Source of the DNA: Lateolabrax maculatus
Taxonomy: Eukaryota; Chordata; Actinopteri; Acropomatiformes; Lateolabracidae
Length of the DNA stretch: 64,000 nt
Assembly (NCBI GenBank): GCA_031216445.1
Contig: CM062210.1
Location: forward strand, 12,783,501-12,847,500
Direction of reading: 5' to 3'
Shown one piece after another: positions 1 through 13,600 of this stretch. The translations under genes were made by a program, and so were the position numbers. Position 1 is the first letter of the stretch; each line of letters starts with the position of its first letter. The notes under the pieces were generated by a model. It searched no databases, had not been told where the DNA came from, and worked only from the letters and a program-made list of their open reading frames with translations.

Positions 1-1642
1 TGTCCCAAATTGTTCCTCAAAAGGCATGAGGACCTACAATACCATCATAGCTAATGCTTTTCCCGTGGATCTATTTTAGAATCTGCCCTTTTGTGTCGGA
101 AAGGGTGAGACATTTTGTGCAAACTGAACCAAGCAAATGAGATTTTCACACAAACAAGCATATCATTGAGTCCTTATATCTCTCCAACTATGACTTTATT
201 TGAAATCAACTACATCTTGGAGCAGGCGTTCAAAACAACCAAACCATACCTATTGCAATCTTTTTCTCCCTTTTCTTTCTTTTACAAGCTGCAAAACAAT
301 TAGATTCTGTTCCTGACATTTCATTTCATGAAAATAAAAAAATAAAAAAGCCCGCAAACATAGAGCAGAGAGTGGGGGGAAAAGGCTGTCAATTAAGAGG
401 GAGCAGGCTGGGTGGCGGCAGCTTGGATTTAGTATTCAATTTAGCTGTCCTGAGCCCTGGCAGACTGGCTAAGGTTACGGAGCAGTAAATCTAGGAAGGA
501 GAGCTGGCCAAAACGGGCCAGGGAGGGCCGACCGGCATGATTTACTGGCCTACTGCTCTGAGGTTACGCATTAGGCTGACCCCCGGTCACCTGATAACAT
601 TACAGCAACACACTCTGAACCCCAAACTCCCACTGAAGCACTCAACAGGCCCAGATCTAGCCGGAGGGATGTAGAGAGCGAGAGAGAGGCAGAGACATAC
701 TGGGATGGAGAGAGAGAGAGAGAGGAGGAAGGCTGTTAAACAGCAGCTGTCTTGTAGTTTGTGTTTTTTAATGACTAGCCCTCCATTCTCTTCCATCTCC
801 AGCTTGTGTTCTAATGAGAGATAAATATGAGCATGGCCTTGTCACATTTGACAAATCGTCTGAGACGTTCAACAAGCTGTCATTACAGAGAAAACACACA
901 TACATGCACAAAGGAATTGCTGTAGGCTTGTAATTAAACATGCTAATGTCTTTAATATATTTTAATCTCATTTTAGAGAGACAGAAAACGAGCATAGCTC
1001 CCATCTCAAGTTGGGCAAATTTGCAAGATGCATGCAAATAATAAAAAAAAAGACTTAAAATATTCTGAATGTGAAGAAGCTAATATAGAATATTTAACAT
1101 CTGATCTGTGTTCATGGGTTTCCATTTTGTTTCTCCCCTTATCTGCACAATTCAAAATTGTACACGAAATTAATACATAACATTTGACTGTAGGAACAAT
1201 GAGTAATTTCTTTGCTAATTTGAAGCAGGTAGAGATCTGTAATTTCCTTAGACTGCCTGACAGGCTCATTTCCATGCCAGGGCCTTTGTTTAGTGGGTTA
1301 TTTATAAGAAGTGGGCCCCTGAGCGATGATGGCAACATGCACCATCTACACACACAGCACAAAGCTATCTGGAAGTAATCCACATTGGGGACATTTGCAT
1401 GGAAAATGTAACATGGATTATAATTAATCTAAAGTGACATGGGATTATAAAAAACAATGTAAATGAAGCAAGGGAAAAATCTCTTTCTGTCTTTCCTTGC
1501 CCCTCCCCCCTCTAGCTCTCTCTTCCCCTCTCTATGTATCTGCCCCTCTTTGTTTAAAGGATCTTGGTCTTGGAGATGAAGTGCGCAAACACACTGCTCA
1601 CTTGGTCACACTGTAATCCCCTCCCTGGAGATCTCCATACGG

Positions 1643-1669
<27 letters not shown>
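1643..1669. repeat. (CA)n microsatellite
   Basis: Uninterrupted AC/CA dinucleotide run of about 27 nt in the intron after exon 6. Confidence 0.95.
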
Positions 1670-1673
<4 letters not shown>

Positions 1674-3357
1674 ATCACACACATACACGGATCTGAACAT
1701 TTCAAGCTTGCCAGAGATTTGGGGCTGAGGATGGAGATGCTAAATCTTACTACTTTAAGCTGGAAAAAGAGAAAAACAAGACCCTGTCTCTGATGATAAC
1801 CCTAGCATAACAACACGCTGACACACCAGGCTCCCTTTTGCATTTTCTGGCATTTGACTTTCTGAAACCTCCTTTAATCCAAATGCGAAATAAAACACCA
1901 AAAACCCACTACCAATATTATATCTGGCTTCCTAGCCAAACTAGGAGATGACCCCAGGGCGATTCCTAGAACAAATTATTCACATAAAAAAAAAAGAAGG
2001 CATACAATTCTGCTTAATAAAATACATTTCTGACATCTGATAAACTACACCTGGGGACACGCATGTACGTAGGCACGTTTTAAAGAAGGAGGGACCTGGA
2101 CACTTTTTTTTTGCATGTGTGCGGTGGTGTTAAATGACACTGGCGGTAATATGCGGTGGTAAATGCATGGATGGTGGTTCCCCGCCAGTCCGTCAGACAG
2201 GCCTGTCAGATAGATAGAGCTGAAAGATAGATGACTAGCTAAACTAATAGGCCCCAGCCTCACTCAGCTCTCCTTCTGCCTCATTGAGCCTCACATTATG
2301 GAGCTAGGTATGGCATGCTGGGAAGAGGAGGTGGGGAGGGAGCTTGGGATGGATAGATGTTGGTAGTTGGAAGGAGTGTGCGTGTGTGAGTTAGGGGGTG
2401 GGGGTTGTTGAGTGGGTTAAGAGAAGAAGAGGAGGAAAGACATTAGTAGAGGGAGAAAGAATGAGAGAGAACCCCATGCAATGACAGAAAAAAAAAGGAG
2501 GAGAGAAACCCCATGCAATATTCATTCCCAGCCATGGATTTCCATCTCATACATAAAAAGACCATATGAATTCTTATTTGGGTAAATCAAATCTAACAAA
2601 GCCAGGGCTATCCCGACCACAGCCTCGCAGCAGAGGCATTATGTGCTCCCTACCTCGCCCAAAATAACAAAAACACCAAGCCGACTTGTACAGATTGTTG
2701 CCCCTCCCTGCTTACAACATTGCCATTCTTACGAGCGAATTAACAGTTCCTTCTATCTTCTGCTCTTTTTCTATCCGAGGTAATGCCGGGTGATAGGGTC
2801 ACAGATTGGACAACAATTAAGGCATGGATTGAGCCAGGGGAAAAAAATAGAAGAGAAAGAAAAATGAAGGGAGACTGCAGGAAAAAAAAAAAACTAATTT
2901 AAGGGTTTCAGGGATGCGGTGCAATATTAGAAAAACATATACACAGGCCCCCCCGTCTAATCCAGCGCTTATGAAAAATTAATATGTCATCGGAGAGGGC
3001 ACAAGAACGAGAAAAGATTAATGCAAGGCGCTTATAAATTACAAGCACGCAAACTGATTTGATTAAAAAATAATCTGGGGCCTGGACATTGCCTGGTAAT
3101 ATCCACAACACTCAACTTATCCCTCTCCCTTTCTCTCTGTTTTTTCTCTCTCTTTCTTTCCCACTCTCTCTCTCCCTGTCTCTCTCTTTCTCTTTTTCTC
3201 TTTCTGTCAGATGGAAACGATTAAAGCAGGTCACATGGAGGCTAGTCAGCAGCATTCACATGTTACACACACATGTTAGAACCTTATCTGAGGGAGCGAG
3301 AGAGATGGGCGATAACTTAGAAAAGAAGGGAGGCTTACGGTTCATATGTGTTTTTGA

Positions 3358-3358
<1 letters not shown>

Positions 3359-3398
<40 letters not shown>
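3359..3398. repeat. (TG)n microsatellite beside exon 6
   Basis: A 40-nt TG run that is (CA)n in transcript sense. It starts 36 nt downstream of the exon 6 donor, so it could bind hnRNP L and influence splicing. Confidence 0.97.
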
Positions 3399-3400
<2 letters not shown>

Positions 3401-3434
3401 TGTGCGTACAGTATGTATGTGTGTGTGGACTTAC

Positions 3435-3533
3435 TGTCAGTTCTCCTGTTGTCAGTTAAGTCCCGGTCAGTGAGGTTGAGTCCAGGCCTGGAGGAAGAGC
3501 GGGGAGGTCTTTCACCGTCCTCAGCAGTCTCTT
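3435..3533 (-). CDS. zfhx4: zfhx4 coding exon 6: small in-frame linker exon
   Basis: The exon is 99 nt, phase 1 at both ends. It has a strong T-rich acceptor (tttttgtgcattttcag|AAG) and a perfect-consensus donor, ACA|gtaagt. Joined to exon 5 it gives residues 1257-1289, beginning EETAEDGERPP and ending DLTDNRRTD. The start resembles the ELETASLG segment that follows the same point in mammalian ZFHX4; the rest is poorly conserved and contains no zinc finger. A (CA)n tract in transcript sense begins 36 nt after the exon. Skipping the exon would keep the frame, so it may be alternatively spliced. Support comes from splice signals, phase and weak similarity only. Confidence 0.75.
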
Positions 3534-4319
3534 CTGAAAATGCACAAAAAGAAAAAACGACTACATTACCCATGATGCTCTCTAAAAAACGGCATTTGCT
3601 GGCTGGGGCACCAGCACTGAAAAAGAAACCTCCCGTGGTTTATCGGATATCTGATATTGCTATATCATATTAGAGTCATTTTGAAAATATTCCTGCCTGT
3701 ACATGTTCAGTTAATCCTGGTAAAAACCCCTTTTTCTACACAAAGGTCATGTTTACCACACTGTACAGTCTATCTCAGCAGCAAATAATGCTTCTAGTAA
3801 CTTGAACAGATGTTCCGTTGAAAATAGCCCTGCCATGCCACGTCTAGTGGGTGAAACATAATACATACATGGCCTGAAAGCAGGGAAGTTGTGTGACAAC
3901 AAAATATGTCCTGTAGGGAAACTATTTCAGTAATTTCGGTTCCCTACAGAAGGCGCTTTTCAAAAACATGTATTCAAATAGAAGGCATAATAATGTTTAC
4001 TTGGCCATTTATTTTCTTATAAATTAATGTCAAATCATTTTCCCGATCCTCAATATATTTTAAATATTAATTCAGATTAGACAAATGTCCATATTACAGC
4101 ACAGACAGAAATAGACATTTGACTGTTTTAATGTTAAAATACAATATGAATAAAAAGCAATCCATTCTACTTATTAACATTAAGCCTACAACACCCATTC
4201 TACTCTATAAGGTCAAAGTAAAAAAAGGAAAAATGTAAAACAAAAATCGCCTGTAGAGAGTGTCTAGATGTTCACTACTGTACTGTACATATTGTGTCTA
4301 TATACCTCTGTAAAAAAAA

Positions 4320-4445
4320 AACACACACTCAACACACACACACGTGCAGCTCTGTACTATTAGCAGATTAGCCTGCCCATCTCTGAGAGTTCAGCCCCTT
4401 GTTTGATAATTCTGTGTATCTGCAGTGTTCTGCCAGTGGATTAAA

Positions 4446-4477
<32 letters not shown>

Positions 4478-4478
4478 A

Positions 4479-4533
<55 letters not shown>

Positions 4534-4681
4534 CGCCAGCACAAGCTAACACTAATCCTAGCCAAGCCCCAGCGCTCCCTTTCATCCAGCCATCATTTGT
4601 CTCCGGCTGGGCTGATGTCACTTTGTAATGAATTTTGAGCAGTCTGAGAGAGGCCAGATAACCAGGCATGTGCACGCACAC

Positions 4682-4719
<38 letters not shown>

Positions 4720-4820
4720 TATATACACACATATAGCACCCTCCTACATCACACACACAAATGCAAAATCAAACAAAAACACTTGCACACAGTCGTCAAA
4801 TCATACACACGCAGTATCAT

Positions 4821-4855
<35 letters not shown>

Positions 4856-5051
4856 GCAAAACCGTTAAAAATTTCATGTCTTCTAAACGGGGGGAAGGGG
4901 GGGGGGTCTCCTTTCACCACAAACCCCTCACTCTGCCAGAGAATGAAACTGGTACATGTGTGTGTGTGTGCATGCGTGTTTGTGTGAGTGTGTATGAAAA
5001 AAAGCTGCGCTCATCAATCCTGCACTGCCTTAATAACCATATTTTACAACG

Positions 5052-5086
<35 letters not shown>

Positions 5087-5300
5087 AGGGAGAGTCATAT
5101 TCATAGAAATCAGGCAAAGGGTGCATTGAGGTCAGCCTGCATTTGCATACAATCACTTTGGCCATTGTATGACGAGCACAAGAGGTCTGCAAAACCCCCC
5201 TCGGAAACATGATATGATTAACCCTTTCACATACAGCGGGGTGCGCACACACGCACACAACCGAAGACATACACACACGCACACACACACACACAAAGAC
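4320..5300. repeat. Cluster of (TG)n and (CA)n tracts in both orientations
   Basis: TG runs occupy about 4446-4468 and 4482-4526. CA runs occupy about 4690-4714, 4824-4852, 5053-5084 and 5282-5295. Opposite-orientation dinucleotide runs within 400 bp are mutually complementary and could pair in RNA. Confidence 0.93.
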
Positions 5301-5757
5301 ACAGACAGACACACAGACTAAGCGCTGGCGCCGTCGCTTTAAGCGCCAACACATTAAGTGGACATTATATACAGCATGAAATTTTCATGGCAGATTCTGG
5401 CATGTGATTGAGGAGGAAAATTCTGGTTGTGTATGTGTGTATCGTATTCATGAACACTGTCGCATTTGCACACGCGTGTGAGTGCTGTACACATTTTGCA
5501 CGTGTATACACAGCCTAGTTCAAGGTGTATGTGTGCATCCTAGGATGTGTGTGTGTGATTGTGTGTGAAAGAGAGAGAGACTGCACTCTGCTCCTGATGT
5601 TTTATTAATACGTTGGTGACAACGGGGATGAAATATCTCCTGTCAGCCAAGAGAGCCCGGGCTGCAGAAATTGCAATTTTCACTGCTGGTGCTGCAGCGT
5701 CCATCTTTGTATTTTAATTCACCCCACCTTCGTATAGAGGGAAACAGGAAGGAGAGC

Positions 5758-5763
<6 letters not shown>

Positions 5764-5795
<32 letters not shown>
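5764..5795. repeat. (TG)n microsatellite
   Basis: Perfect TG run of about 32 nt preceded by gcgcgcacg. Confidence 0.95.
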
Positions 5796-5796
<1 letters not shown>

Positions 5797-6201
5797 TCTG
5801 TCTTGGTGTAAATGTTTTGAAGTCATTCTTCCCTGGTTTATCTTTTCTCTATACTTGACTTTTGTTCGATGCCAAGGAAAAGCAAATGGCACAAATCGAA
5901 CAGCATGTGAGAAAAGAAGGGGAGGGGAGAAGGGTCAAAACAGAAATACAGAGAGAAAAAAATAAGCTCTTGAAGATCTCACATACTGCAAGGTCAGGAC
6001 AATGTCTCAAAAAGAAAGAATAAAAAAAATCTCAAAAAGCAGGAGAAAAAAAACCTTTTCATCTTCTTTGTCATTGCCTGCCTTGATGCCTTTACTGCAC
6101 CCCACTGTATATATAAACACATATGTAAAAAAAATGTATATACCTTTGCTTTGATTGAAAGCATTAGTCAGTATACAACAAGTTACAACAGGTTTATTGT
6201 A

Positions 6202-6237
6202 AATTATTATTATTATTATTATTATTGTTATTATTAA

Positions 6238-6276
<39 letters not shown>
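6202..6276. repeat. (TTA)n trinucleotide microsatellite
   Basis: About 75 nt of TTA/ATT units with two short interruptions (ttg, aat). Confidence 0.95.
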
Positions 6277-6277
<1 letters not shown>

Positions 6278-6679
6278 ACTAGATTAACATACTGTAGCTT
6301 TTTTTTATATTACAAATAAATGTGTAATTCCTTCAATTTTATCCTGTGACTTTAAACCAAACTTCCTTAAAGAAGAACAACAAGTTAAGGAGGATACGGA
6401 TCTGGTGAAAGCGGTCACAGATGTAGACAGTGCTTGATCATGACATTACCAAACCACCATCTTCACTAACCTCTAGGGGGCAGTCTACCTGTAGCTAGAT
6501 AGGACACAAGAGAAATGAGAGACAATGAACAGAGAGAAGGAAAGAGAGGGAGGAATGAGGGTGAAGAGTGGGTGAAGAAAGAGAAAAAGAGAGAGGAAAG
6601 GAGGGGTGATCATCTGGGCCTCATCAGTGTTTTTTTTTTTTCACTCCTTTCCCCTTCTAGCTGGTTAGATCTGTGGTGA

Positions 6680-6983
6680 GTGTGTGTGTGTGTGTGTGTG
6701 TGCGTGCGTGCATACGGGGAATGTGTTTCCACACTGAGGACATTCCCAGACGAGCTCTCTCAATACATCAGCACAGCGTCTGCCCTCTGACTGACCCTGA
6801 CAGTTACACGCCGCGTGAGTGTGTGCGTGAGTGCGTGTTTGATCGCGTGTGTGCGCGCACATGTTCCAGTGTGTCTGCGTGGATGTGCGCCATTGATCAA
6901 GTGAGTGAGACAGTGACTGCATGTGTTTGCATGTGAGTTGTCATGTGCAAGAGTGTGTGTGTGTGTGTGTATGTGTGTGAGAA

Positions 6984-7043
<60 letters not shown>

Positions 7044-7163
7044 GGTTCTGCGGCAGGGACTCTTAACCATCAACTTAATCGCTACCAGAGGACGCACAGA
7101 GCAAAACTTTCGCAGTCACCTTCCACTGCCTCTGTGCATACACACACAAAGAAACAGACACGA

Positions 7164-7189
<26 letters not shown>
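6680..7189. repeat. TG, GA and CA tracts in series
   Basis: A TG run (6680-6702), a variant TG-rich stretch (6825-6978), a (GA)25 run (6989-7038) and a CA run (7164-7189) follow each other within 510 bp. Confidence 0.93.
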
Positions 7190-7194
<5 letters not shown>

Positions 7195-7771
7195 GGGAGT
7201 GGGTCAGGCTGTGGAGGGTGTGTGATTTTGGCAGCCCGGTGGGACTCTCTTTGATGTGGGTCGGTCGGAACATTAAAGCCGGCCGGTGAGCTTGAGCTAA
7301 CCACAGACCCTGGGTCCGATTACCGTGCAACCAACACCAGCCTATATTTAACCGTTACAGAGGAAGAATAATTAAGTGACTGCTGATCAGGGATACAGCC
7401 AAATCAGCCTGGTTTTAGATTTAACTATTAATTGGAAGCCAGTGTAACCAATTATGTCCCCGAATGAATAACTCTCTTGTTTTTTCAATAAATAACTCTT
7501 GAAACCTGCAAACACAACATATTTGGTTTATGTGATCTATAAAGAAAATAATATGTTCAAAGTACAAAATATGTACGTTAAAAAATAAGTGCAAAAAAAA
7601 TTCATAATATTGAATTGCTCACGTTAAAACCTCACAGTCAAAAGTAAAGTTTCCGACAGATAGATGCAGGAGGATAAGAATAAATAGAAAGAGATGTTTG
7701 CACAGAAAAAATGTCGGAATAGACATATGGTAGATGGAGGCAATGGAGGATGTATTGAAAGTGTCAGCGCA

Positions 7772-7836
7772 GTGTGTGTGTGTGTGTGTGTGAGAGTGTG
7801 TGTGTGTGTGAGTGTGAGTGTGTGTGTGTGTGTGTG
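7772..7836. repeat. Imperfect (TG)n microsatellite
   Basis: TG run of 65 nt interrupted by GAGAG and GAG units. Confidence 0.93.
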
Positions 7837-8473
7837 CCCTCTAGCTGTATAATGACCTGCTCTGAGACCACTCGTTCCCCTTCTCCCCCTAAGGGCCCAT
7901 AACCGCCATGCCAGGTCATTATGTGCCCGTTGGAGGACTCAGTCGTACAGCACACAACCGTAGAGTAATGCCGTGCAGGGAAACTGGACACGGAGGCTCC
8001 AAAATGGCTGAATTCATTAACTGGGCCGAGCTGCCTCTAATTTGCTTCCTTAGGGCTAGGATGGTGCTCATTAAAGGGGTAAAGGAGTAAAAAAAAAAAA
8101 AAAGAAAAATCCCTTTTTTAACATCATTGTTTATCTTAAGTCATAGACACTATGAAAGTGGAGCATCAAGTGAAATGGTAATTGCTGCCAAAGAAAATAT
8201 GAGAAATATATGAGAAATGCTATGCTAACAACTAGACTGAGAAACTAATACTGCATGGCTGTTAGGACTTTATATGCTACAATATTATCAGTGCTGTTGT
8301 GTTAGATATAAAAATAATAATAAAGACTAGATATGGCCTGTGTCCGGTGTATCAGTGGTAGTAATGCAGCCTTAATGTTTTGCGTAACACCCATGACTGC
8401 CATGTCTCCCCCACTTAGCCATGATGTTGACGCTGATTTCTTCTTACAACTCTGGTCATGTCCCCTGTGAGAC

Positions 8474-8476
<3 letters not shown>

Positions 8477-8522
<46 letters not shown>

Positions 8523-8690
8523 GCGTGTGCGAGTAATAGGGGCCCTGTGATGTCACATTCCTGCGCCGCGCGCGTGGCTCTAGTTTGGCCTCTAGGTTTT
8601 AAAGGGGAAAGCTTTGAAACATTACACCATCCCACACAGTCGCAGCCATGCACTCACACACACACGCGCACACACACACACACACACACA
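8477..8690. repeat. (TG)n and (CA)n pair around a CpG-rich core
   Basis: A TG run (8477-8517) and a CA run (8656-8690) flank about 140 nt of unique sequence that includes cgccgcgcgcg. The arms are complementary and could form a stem. Confidence 0.93.
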
Positions 8691-8970
8691 GTCAAGGGCC
8701 AGTGGTAATACTGCCAGGGTAATAACCTTACAGACTTACTGATCTCCCTCCCTCCCGTTCTCTCACCCTCAAATCTTTATTTACCCTACTCTCCCTCTTT
8801 ATCCCCCCTCTCTCCCCTCGTTCTCCCTGTACCTTTCCCCCCAAATTTCAGCGCGTTTAACAAGCATTTAGATCTTAACCAGATGTTGTTAATGTAGCAT
8901 GTCTAAAATACTAAACATCAACCCAGCGGAGAGGGGCTACAGCTCCTGCACAGGGCCTGGGAATAACTGA

Positions 8971-8999
8971 CACACACACGCGCGCGCGCGCACACACAC
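8971..8999. repeat. Alternating (CA)(CG) tract
   Basis: 29 nt of strict purine/pyrimidine alternation with a central (CG)5, a classical Z-DNA-prone sequence. Confidence 0.93.
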
Positions 9000-10104
9000 C
9001 TGCACTCGCTCATACACACCTACACACTAAACCCTCTGCACATAACACACATTTACTCCCACACAGCGTTCAACGTATTTCATGCACAGAGGTCCACAGC
9101 CCACATGCTAACATGTAAACAGACACACACCAGCACAAGCAAACACACGTGTTTCCATCCACACGCCCCAGTCCACCCACACCCACCCACTTATTGCTTA
9201 AAACATGAGAACTTATTACACCAGCAAAAAATATCTATTGTTTCAGGTCGGCTCTGAAAGCCAGACAATAGGATTGTCACATTTAATACGCTCCTGGTGT
9301 GAATGTCAATAAGTTGAACTGACAGAATAAGCTGAAAAAAATGACTTTTGTGTAAAAAATGCTGGTATCAGCAGCTCCAAATTTGCTTTGTTGTTGTCAA
9401 TTACGACTTCCTGAGACACTTCATTGTATTTTCTTTCGCTCAAATTGCCCGCTCCGCTGTCTTGCAGGCGACTAACAAAACACCTATTACTCCTTTGAAA
9501 AAAAAAAAAAAAGAAGAAAAAAAAAAGAAACTCATATGAATAAACATAGCCAAGATTAAAGGCTTGCATGTCTTGCTTGCTGCGCAGACAGAAACTGTTG
9601 TTTCGTGTTAAGAGGGGTTTCATTTTCAGCGCTGTGAGCACTGGGGGGGGATGATGTTAATGATTCTTTAATAGCAAATACAAAAGGTTTTCACGGGACA
9701 AAAATATAGCTTCAAAAGGTTCAATGGTGAAAAAAAAGAAAAACTGCCGCCACACCTGGCCTTATACAATAGGCTAGCACACCTACTGTACACCTCCACA
9801 CGTGTGCATGCACACACACAAACACCTGCATCTTACACAACAGCCATATTGCATTTCGGCTGAATCACCTTAGGCTGAGTAGGTGAATTGAGGAGGCGGC
9901 ACGGCAAGCTTACTGAGGGATTTAGGAATAATTTGAAAAGAAGATTCCTCTCCTCTGTTTCATCTCCGCCCCATCTCTTTCTCTATTTTCTGTTTTTCCT
10001 GGTCTTTTATGATTCCACGGTCCAATATTTATCTAGCCCCTGATTATAAACATCTGGCCGATGGGGCAGTCTGCACAGCGGCAGCCGAAAAACACACAGA
10101 CCAA

Positions 10105-10387
10105 ACACACACACACACACACACACACACTCTCAGAGAGTCACACACATAGTGGAAATATCACACACGCTCGCCAACGTGACCCTGTCAGCTCCAGACC
10201 GGAGGACGGAGGGAGGGAGAAACAGAAAGAGAGAGAAAGAGAGTCCGTCCAGACAGAGACAGAGACAGAAAGAGAGAACCAGGAGCTGAGGGTTAATGGC
10301 CTTCCCATCTCTGTGATAAGAATTCATTCTGTTCTATTACCAGCACTTATCTACAGAGGCTGCTGTCTTTCCCCTCTCTCTCCCTCA

Positions 10388-10425
<38 letters not shown>
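10105..10425. repeat. Two (CA)n microsatellites with GA-rich middle
   Basis: CA runs at 10105-10130 and 10390-10425 flank a GA-rich stretch (10205-10275). Confidence 0.92.
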
Positions 10426-10426
<1 letters not shown>

Positions 10427-10530
10427 GCACAGCGAGGGTCCGAGATCGATAGATGAACCTAATGAAGAAAGCAGCTGTTTCTCGGCATACCTGCTCAACT
10501 CTATCAGCCCAACAAGATCTCCCTGCCACA

Positions 10531-10683
10531 TTCATCTGTCTATCTATCCATCCATTTATCTATCCACCTATCTATCCGTCTGTCCATCTATTTTTATATC
10601 TTTTCACACAGCTATCCATCCTTATACCTATCCTATCTGTTCCTCAGTGCTTCCATTTATCCCTCTATCTGTCCATCCATCAC
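10531..10683. repeat. Imperfect (ATCT/ATCC)n tetranucleotide repeat
   Basis: Degenerate tandem run of ATCT, ATCC and GTCC units. Confidence 0.85.
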
Positions 10684-13600
10684 TACACTGGTAAACAAAG
10701 ATACCAGGAGGATAGATATAGTTTCCAATTGACCAGACTGGTCCTTGTCATGTATTCACGGTTTATTTATTTTCCGGGAACTAATACGAGGCAGGGAATG
10801 AGGGAATCTAATAAAATGGCTGCCATGGTTTAAGAGAATGGCTGTTTGTGTATGTGTGTGTGTATGTGTCTATGCTTAAAAATAGGCCTGTGACGGGCAG
10901 TGGCCAAATGGATAATGCTTAAACAGATCTTTATCCTATTGGGCTACTGTCCCGTTTTTAGCTGCATAAAAACCATCTGCTTTCAGAGCCACCAAAAACA
11001 AGACTGTAATCCTGGATGGAAATCAAAGAAAAGATTTAAGTAGATAGAAAGGACAGATAAAAATACAGTTATAGGATCATGAAAAGTTGTGTTGTTTATC
11101 CATCTGTAGTTTTTATCAATTAATTTCTTAAAAATAAAATTTTGAAAAGTGAATGATCCTCATTTTGAAGAGTTGAACATGATATTTCAAAATATAATAT
11201 GCTTTGTATGCATACTGAATTCAATATATAATTCTTAGCCATGATAATAGAGTGTTTCTGTTGCACATAAAGAAACGTGACAAAAATTTACTTCAGCTTT
11301 CCATTCATTCTATTCATTTTCAATGCTTTTTTTGAGGACTACATTCCTTATTGATGGGGGCTTCAGTTGATTCTGGCGCACCACATAGCTGCCATTAGCA
11401 CACAACAATTTCATATACTGATAATAAGTCTATGTGACACGAATTGTGCCATACAAGAGAGTGCAAAACAAAAATGTGTGCATCATCAGGGCCTTATTAT
11501 GTGCTGAGGTTAGAGAGGATGGCGGTACTCTTCAACGTAAGAAGAATAGAGTCACGGCAGAAAAAGAAAAATATCTTCAAGCCCAAATATTCATTAGGTT
11601 GCTCAGAATCATCTCCAAAATGACCACATGGAACCTGTAATACATGGGCACATATGTTCACATGCAACACACACACAGACACACACCCACACACACACAC
11701 TAATACACAGACCTGGGGCAACTGCCCCGGAGATGGTATTCGCAGACGGTTACAAATAAGGAGTGTTGGCTTTCCTCTGACTTTCTCAAAAACATGCAAA
11801 AAATGTCCATTTCATTACTGGCTAAACAATGTCATATGGGCCCCCACTGGCCCTAATAGAAGCAGACAAAGACAGAGCAGCACACATATGCTTCAAATAA
11901 ATCAGATTACTGAGGGAGAGTGGGGGAGAGAAAGAGTGAGAGAAAGAGGGAAAGAAAGAGAGACACCGCCAGACACTTGGAGGATTGAGAATATTCCCTT
12001 TTCTTGCTACCTCCACCCCTCCCTTTCTCCTTTCCTTCACTTTCTTAACTCCCCCATCCCCACCCCAGCGGGATCTGTTTTAGATTTGAGCCAGTGCTAG
12101 AGCCATATCTCTACCTTATCTCTGCTAGCCGTCAGAAAACAGAAAGCTCCATGTTTCCATGCATTAGACTCCCGGCCCCTGACACGCCACTTGAAAATCT
12201 CACAGCCTCTCAAAATGGTTGAGCAGGAAAATAAAACAGCAAAGATATCATTTAATCAAATGAAATCCAGGTTACCAGGATGCATTGATATCATTTTTGG
12301 AGTGCGCTCTGATACAGTGTCATATCAAAGAAAATGTCAGCCGTGAAAATTATGGAAATTCATTTTGGCATTGTGACAACAAATGTCACCTAAAATCAAG
12401 AAAAATGAGATCACTCTTTGAGAGCCACAAAGCGTCATTAACTGTATTTGAAAAGCCATCAGAATTTGAGGGTTTGTGACATTTTTTACCCCCCTACCAC
12501 CTCTGGGTATCGACCCCCATGAAGATATCCCGTGGTGTTTTTGGCTCCAATTACGCCAAAGCTCTTCTCTGATGACTGTAAAGGGAAGTATTGATTCTCC
12601 TTAAAGTTGTAACAAAAAAAGAAGAAAGTGTAGACAGGGTGGGGAATATGTTAACAATTTGGAGAAAAAGGAAAAATCTATATTCAAATGACTCCTTATA
12701 TCGATTTATAATTAAGTCTTAATTGCGGCTAGGCTTGGACTTTCAAACTGCCCTGTGACGTTAGCCAGGAAAGAAGATAGCGGAACATTATTGATACACT
12801 TTAACATCGGTGGTCGCCCAGACATTGATTCAGCCGTTTTGTGGTGCCTTTGGCATGCTCTGAGGAGCTAAATGCACGTGCTTTTGAGGAAACACACATA
12901 CACACGCATTACTGAGAAAAGATGCATATACACCTGCATGCACAAACAAATACACACACCTAAGTGAACTAACACAGCATAATTAACCTTCATCCGGGAA
13001 AAGTCAGGGCTGCCTTATCTGCAAACTCGACTGTGCATGTGTGTGTGAGTGTGCTTGTGTGTATGTGTCTATGTGTTGTAATTACACCATTAGGTGTGGA
13101 ACTGATTGACTTCAGATGGGGTTGGTGGAGGTATTATTCTGGACAAAATAAGTGAGTGAAAGGAATGTGTGTGTGTGTGTGTGGGTGTGTGTGTGAGAAA
13201 TGTAAGCTCATTTAAATTTGCATGCAGATTTTTATATCCCACTGCATTTATTTGTGATCCGAGTGTGTATGATTGTCTCTTCATGTGCTTCAACCCATGT
13301 GGCAATGTGTGAGTGTGTGTTCACGTTCAAATCTGTGTGTGTATTTGTCCCTACGGGCCTAATCAGGTATCAGATACCTTTTGTTTTGGGAGCTCATTGA
13401 TGGATGAAATCTTTATCTGTGCTATTGATCAGGAGGGCGCGGGTCCTAAACTGTCTGTCTAGCTGCCTGCCTGCTCCAGCTCTAACAAGATTGCCAGGGC
13501 CGAGTATATCAGTTAACATTTAATCAATGGCAGCTTAAGACACTGGGGCTAAGGGAAAGAAGCCCACTGCTTCAGCCCCCTGCCCCAAACCATTACCCGG

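Larger units (their letters stand above)
1..3434 (-). other. zfhx4: zfhx4 intron after exon 6 (incomplete)
   Basis: This is intron sequence in transcript sense, running off the left edge. It contains a CA tract (1643-1669), a CT-rich stretch (3119-3210) and the GT tract beside exon 6. A unique, regulatory-looking block lies at 380-600. Short reading frames here show no recognisable zinc-finger or homeodomain sequence, so no further zfhx4 exon is called. Confidence 0.75.

Noticed and set aside
4368..5106. Several open frames rich in Thr-His or Val-Cys
   Set aside because: They are translations of CA/GT microsatellites; the same occurs at many other tracts in the window.
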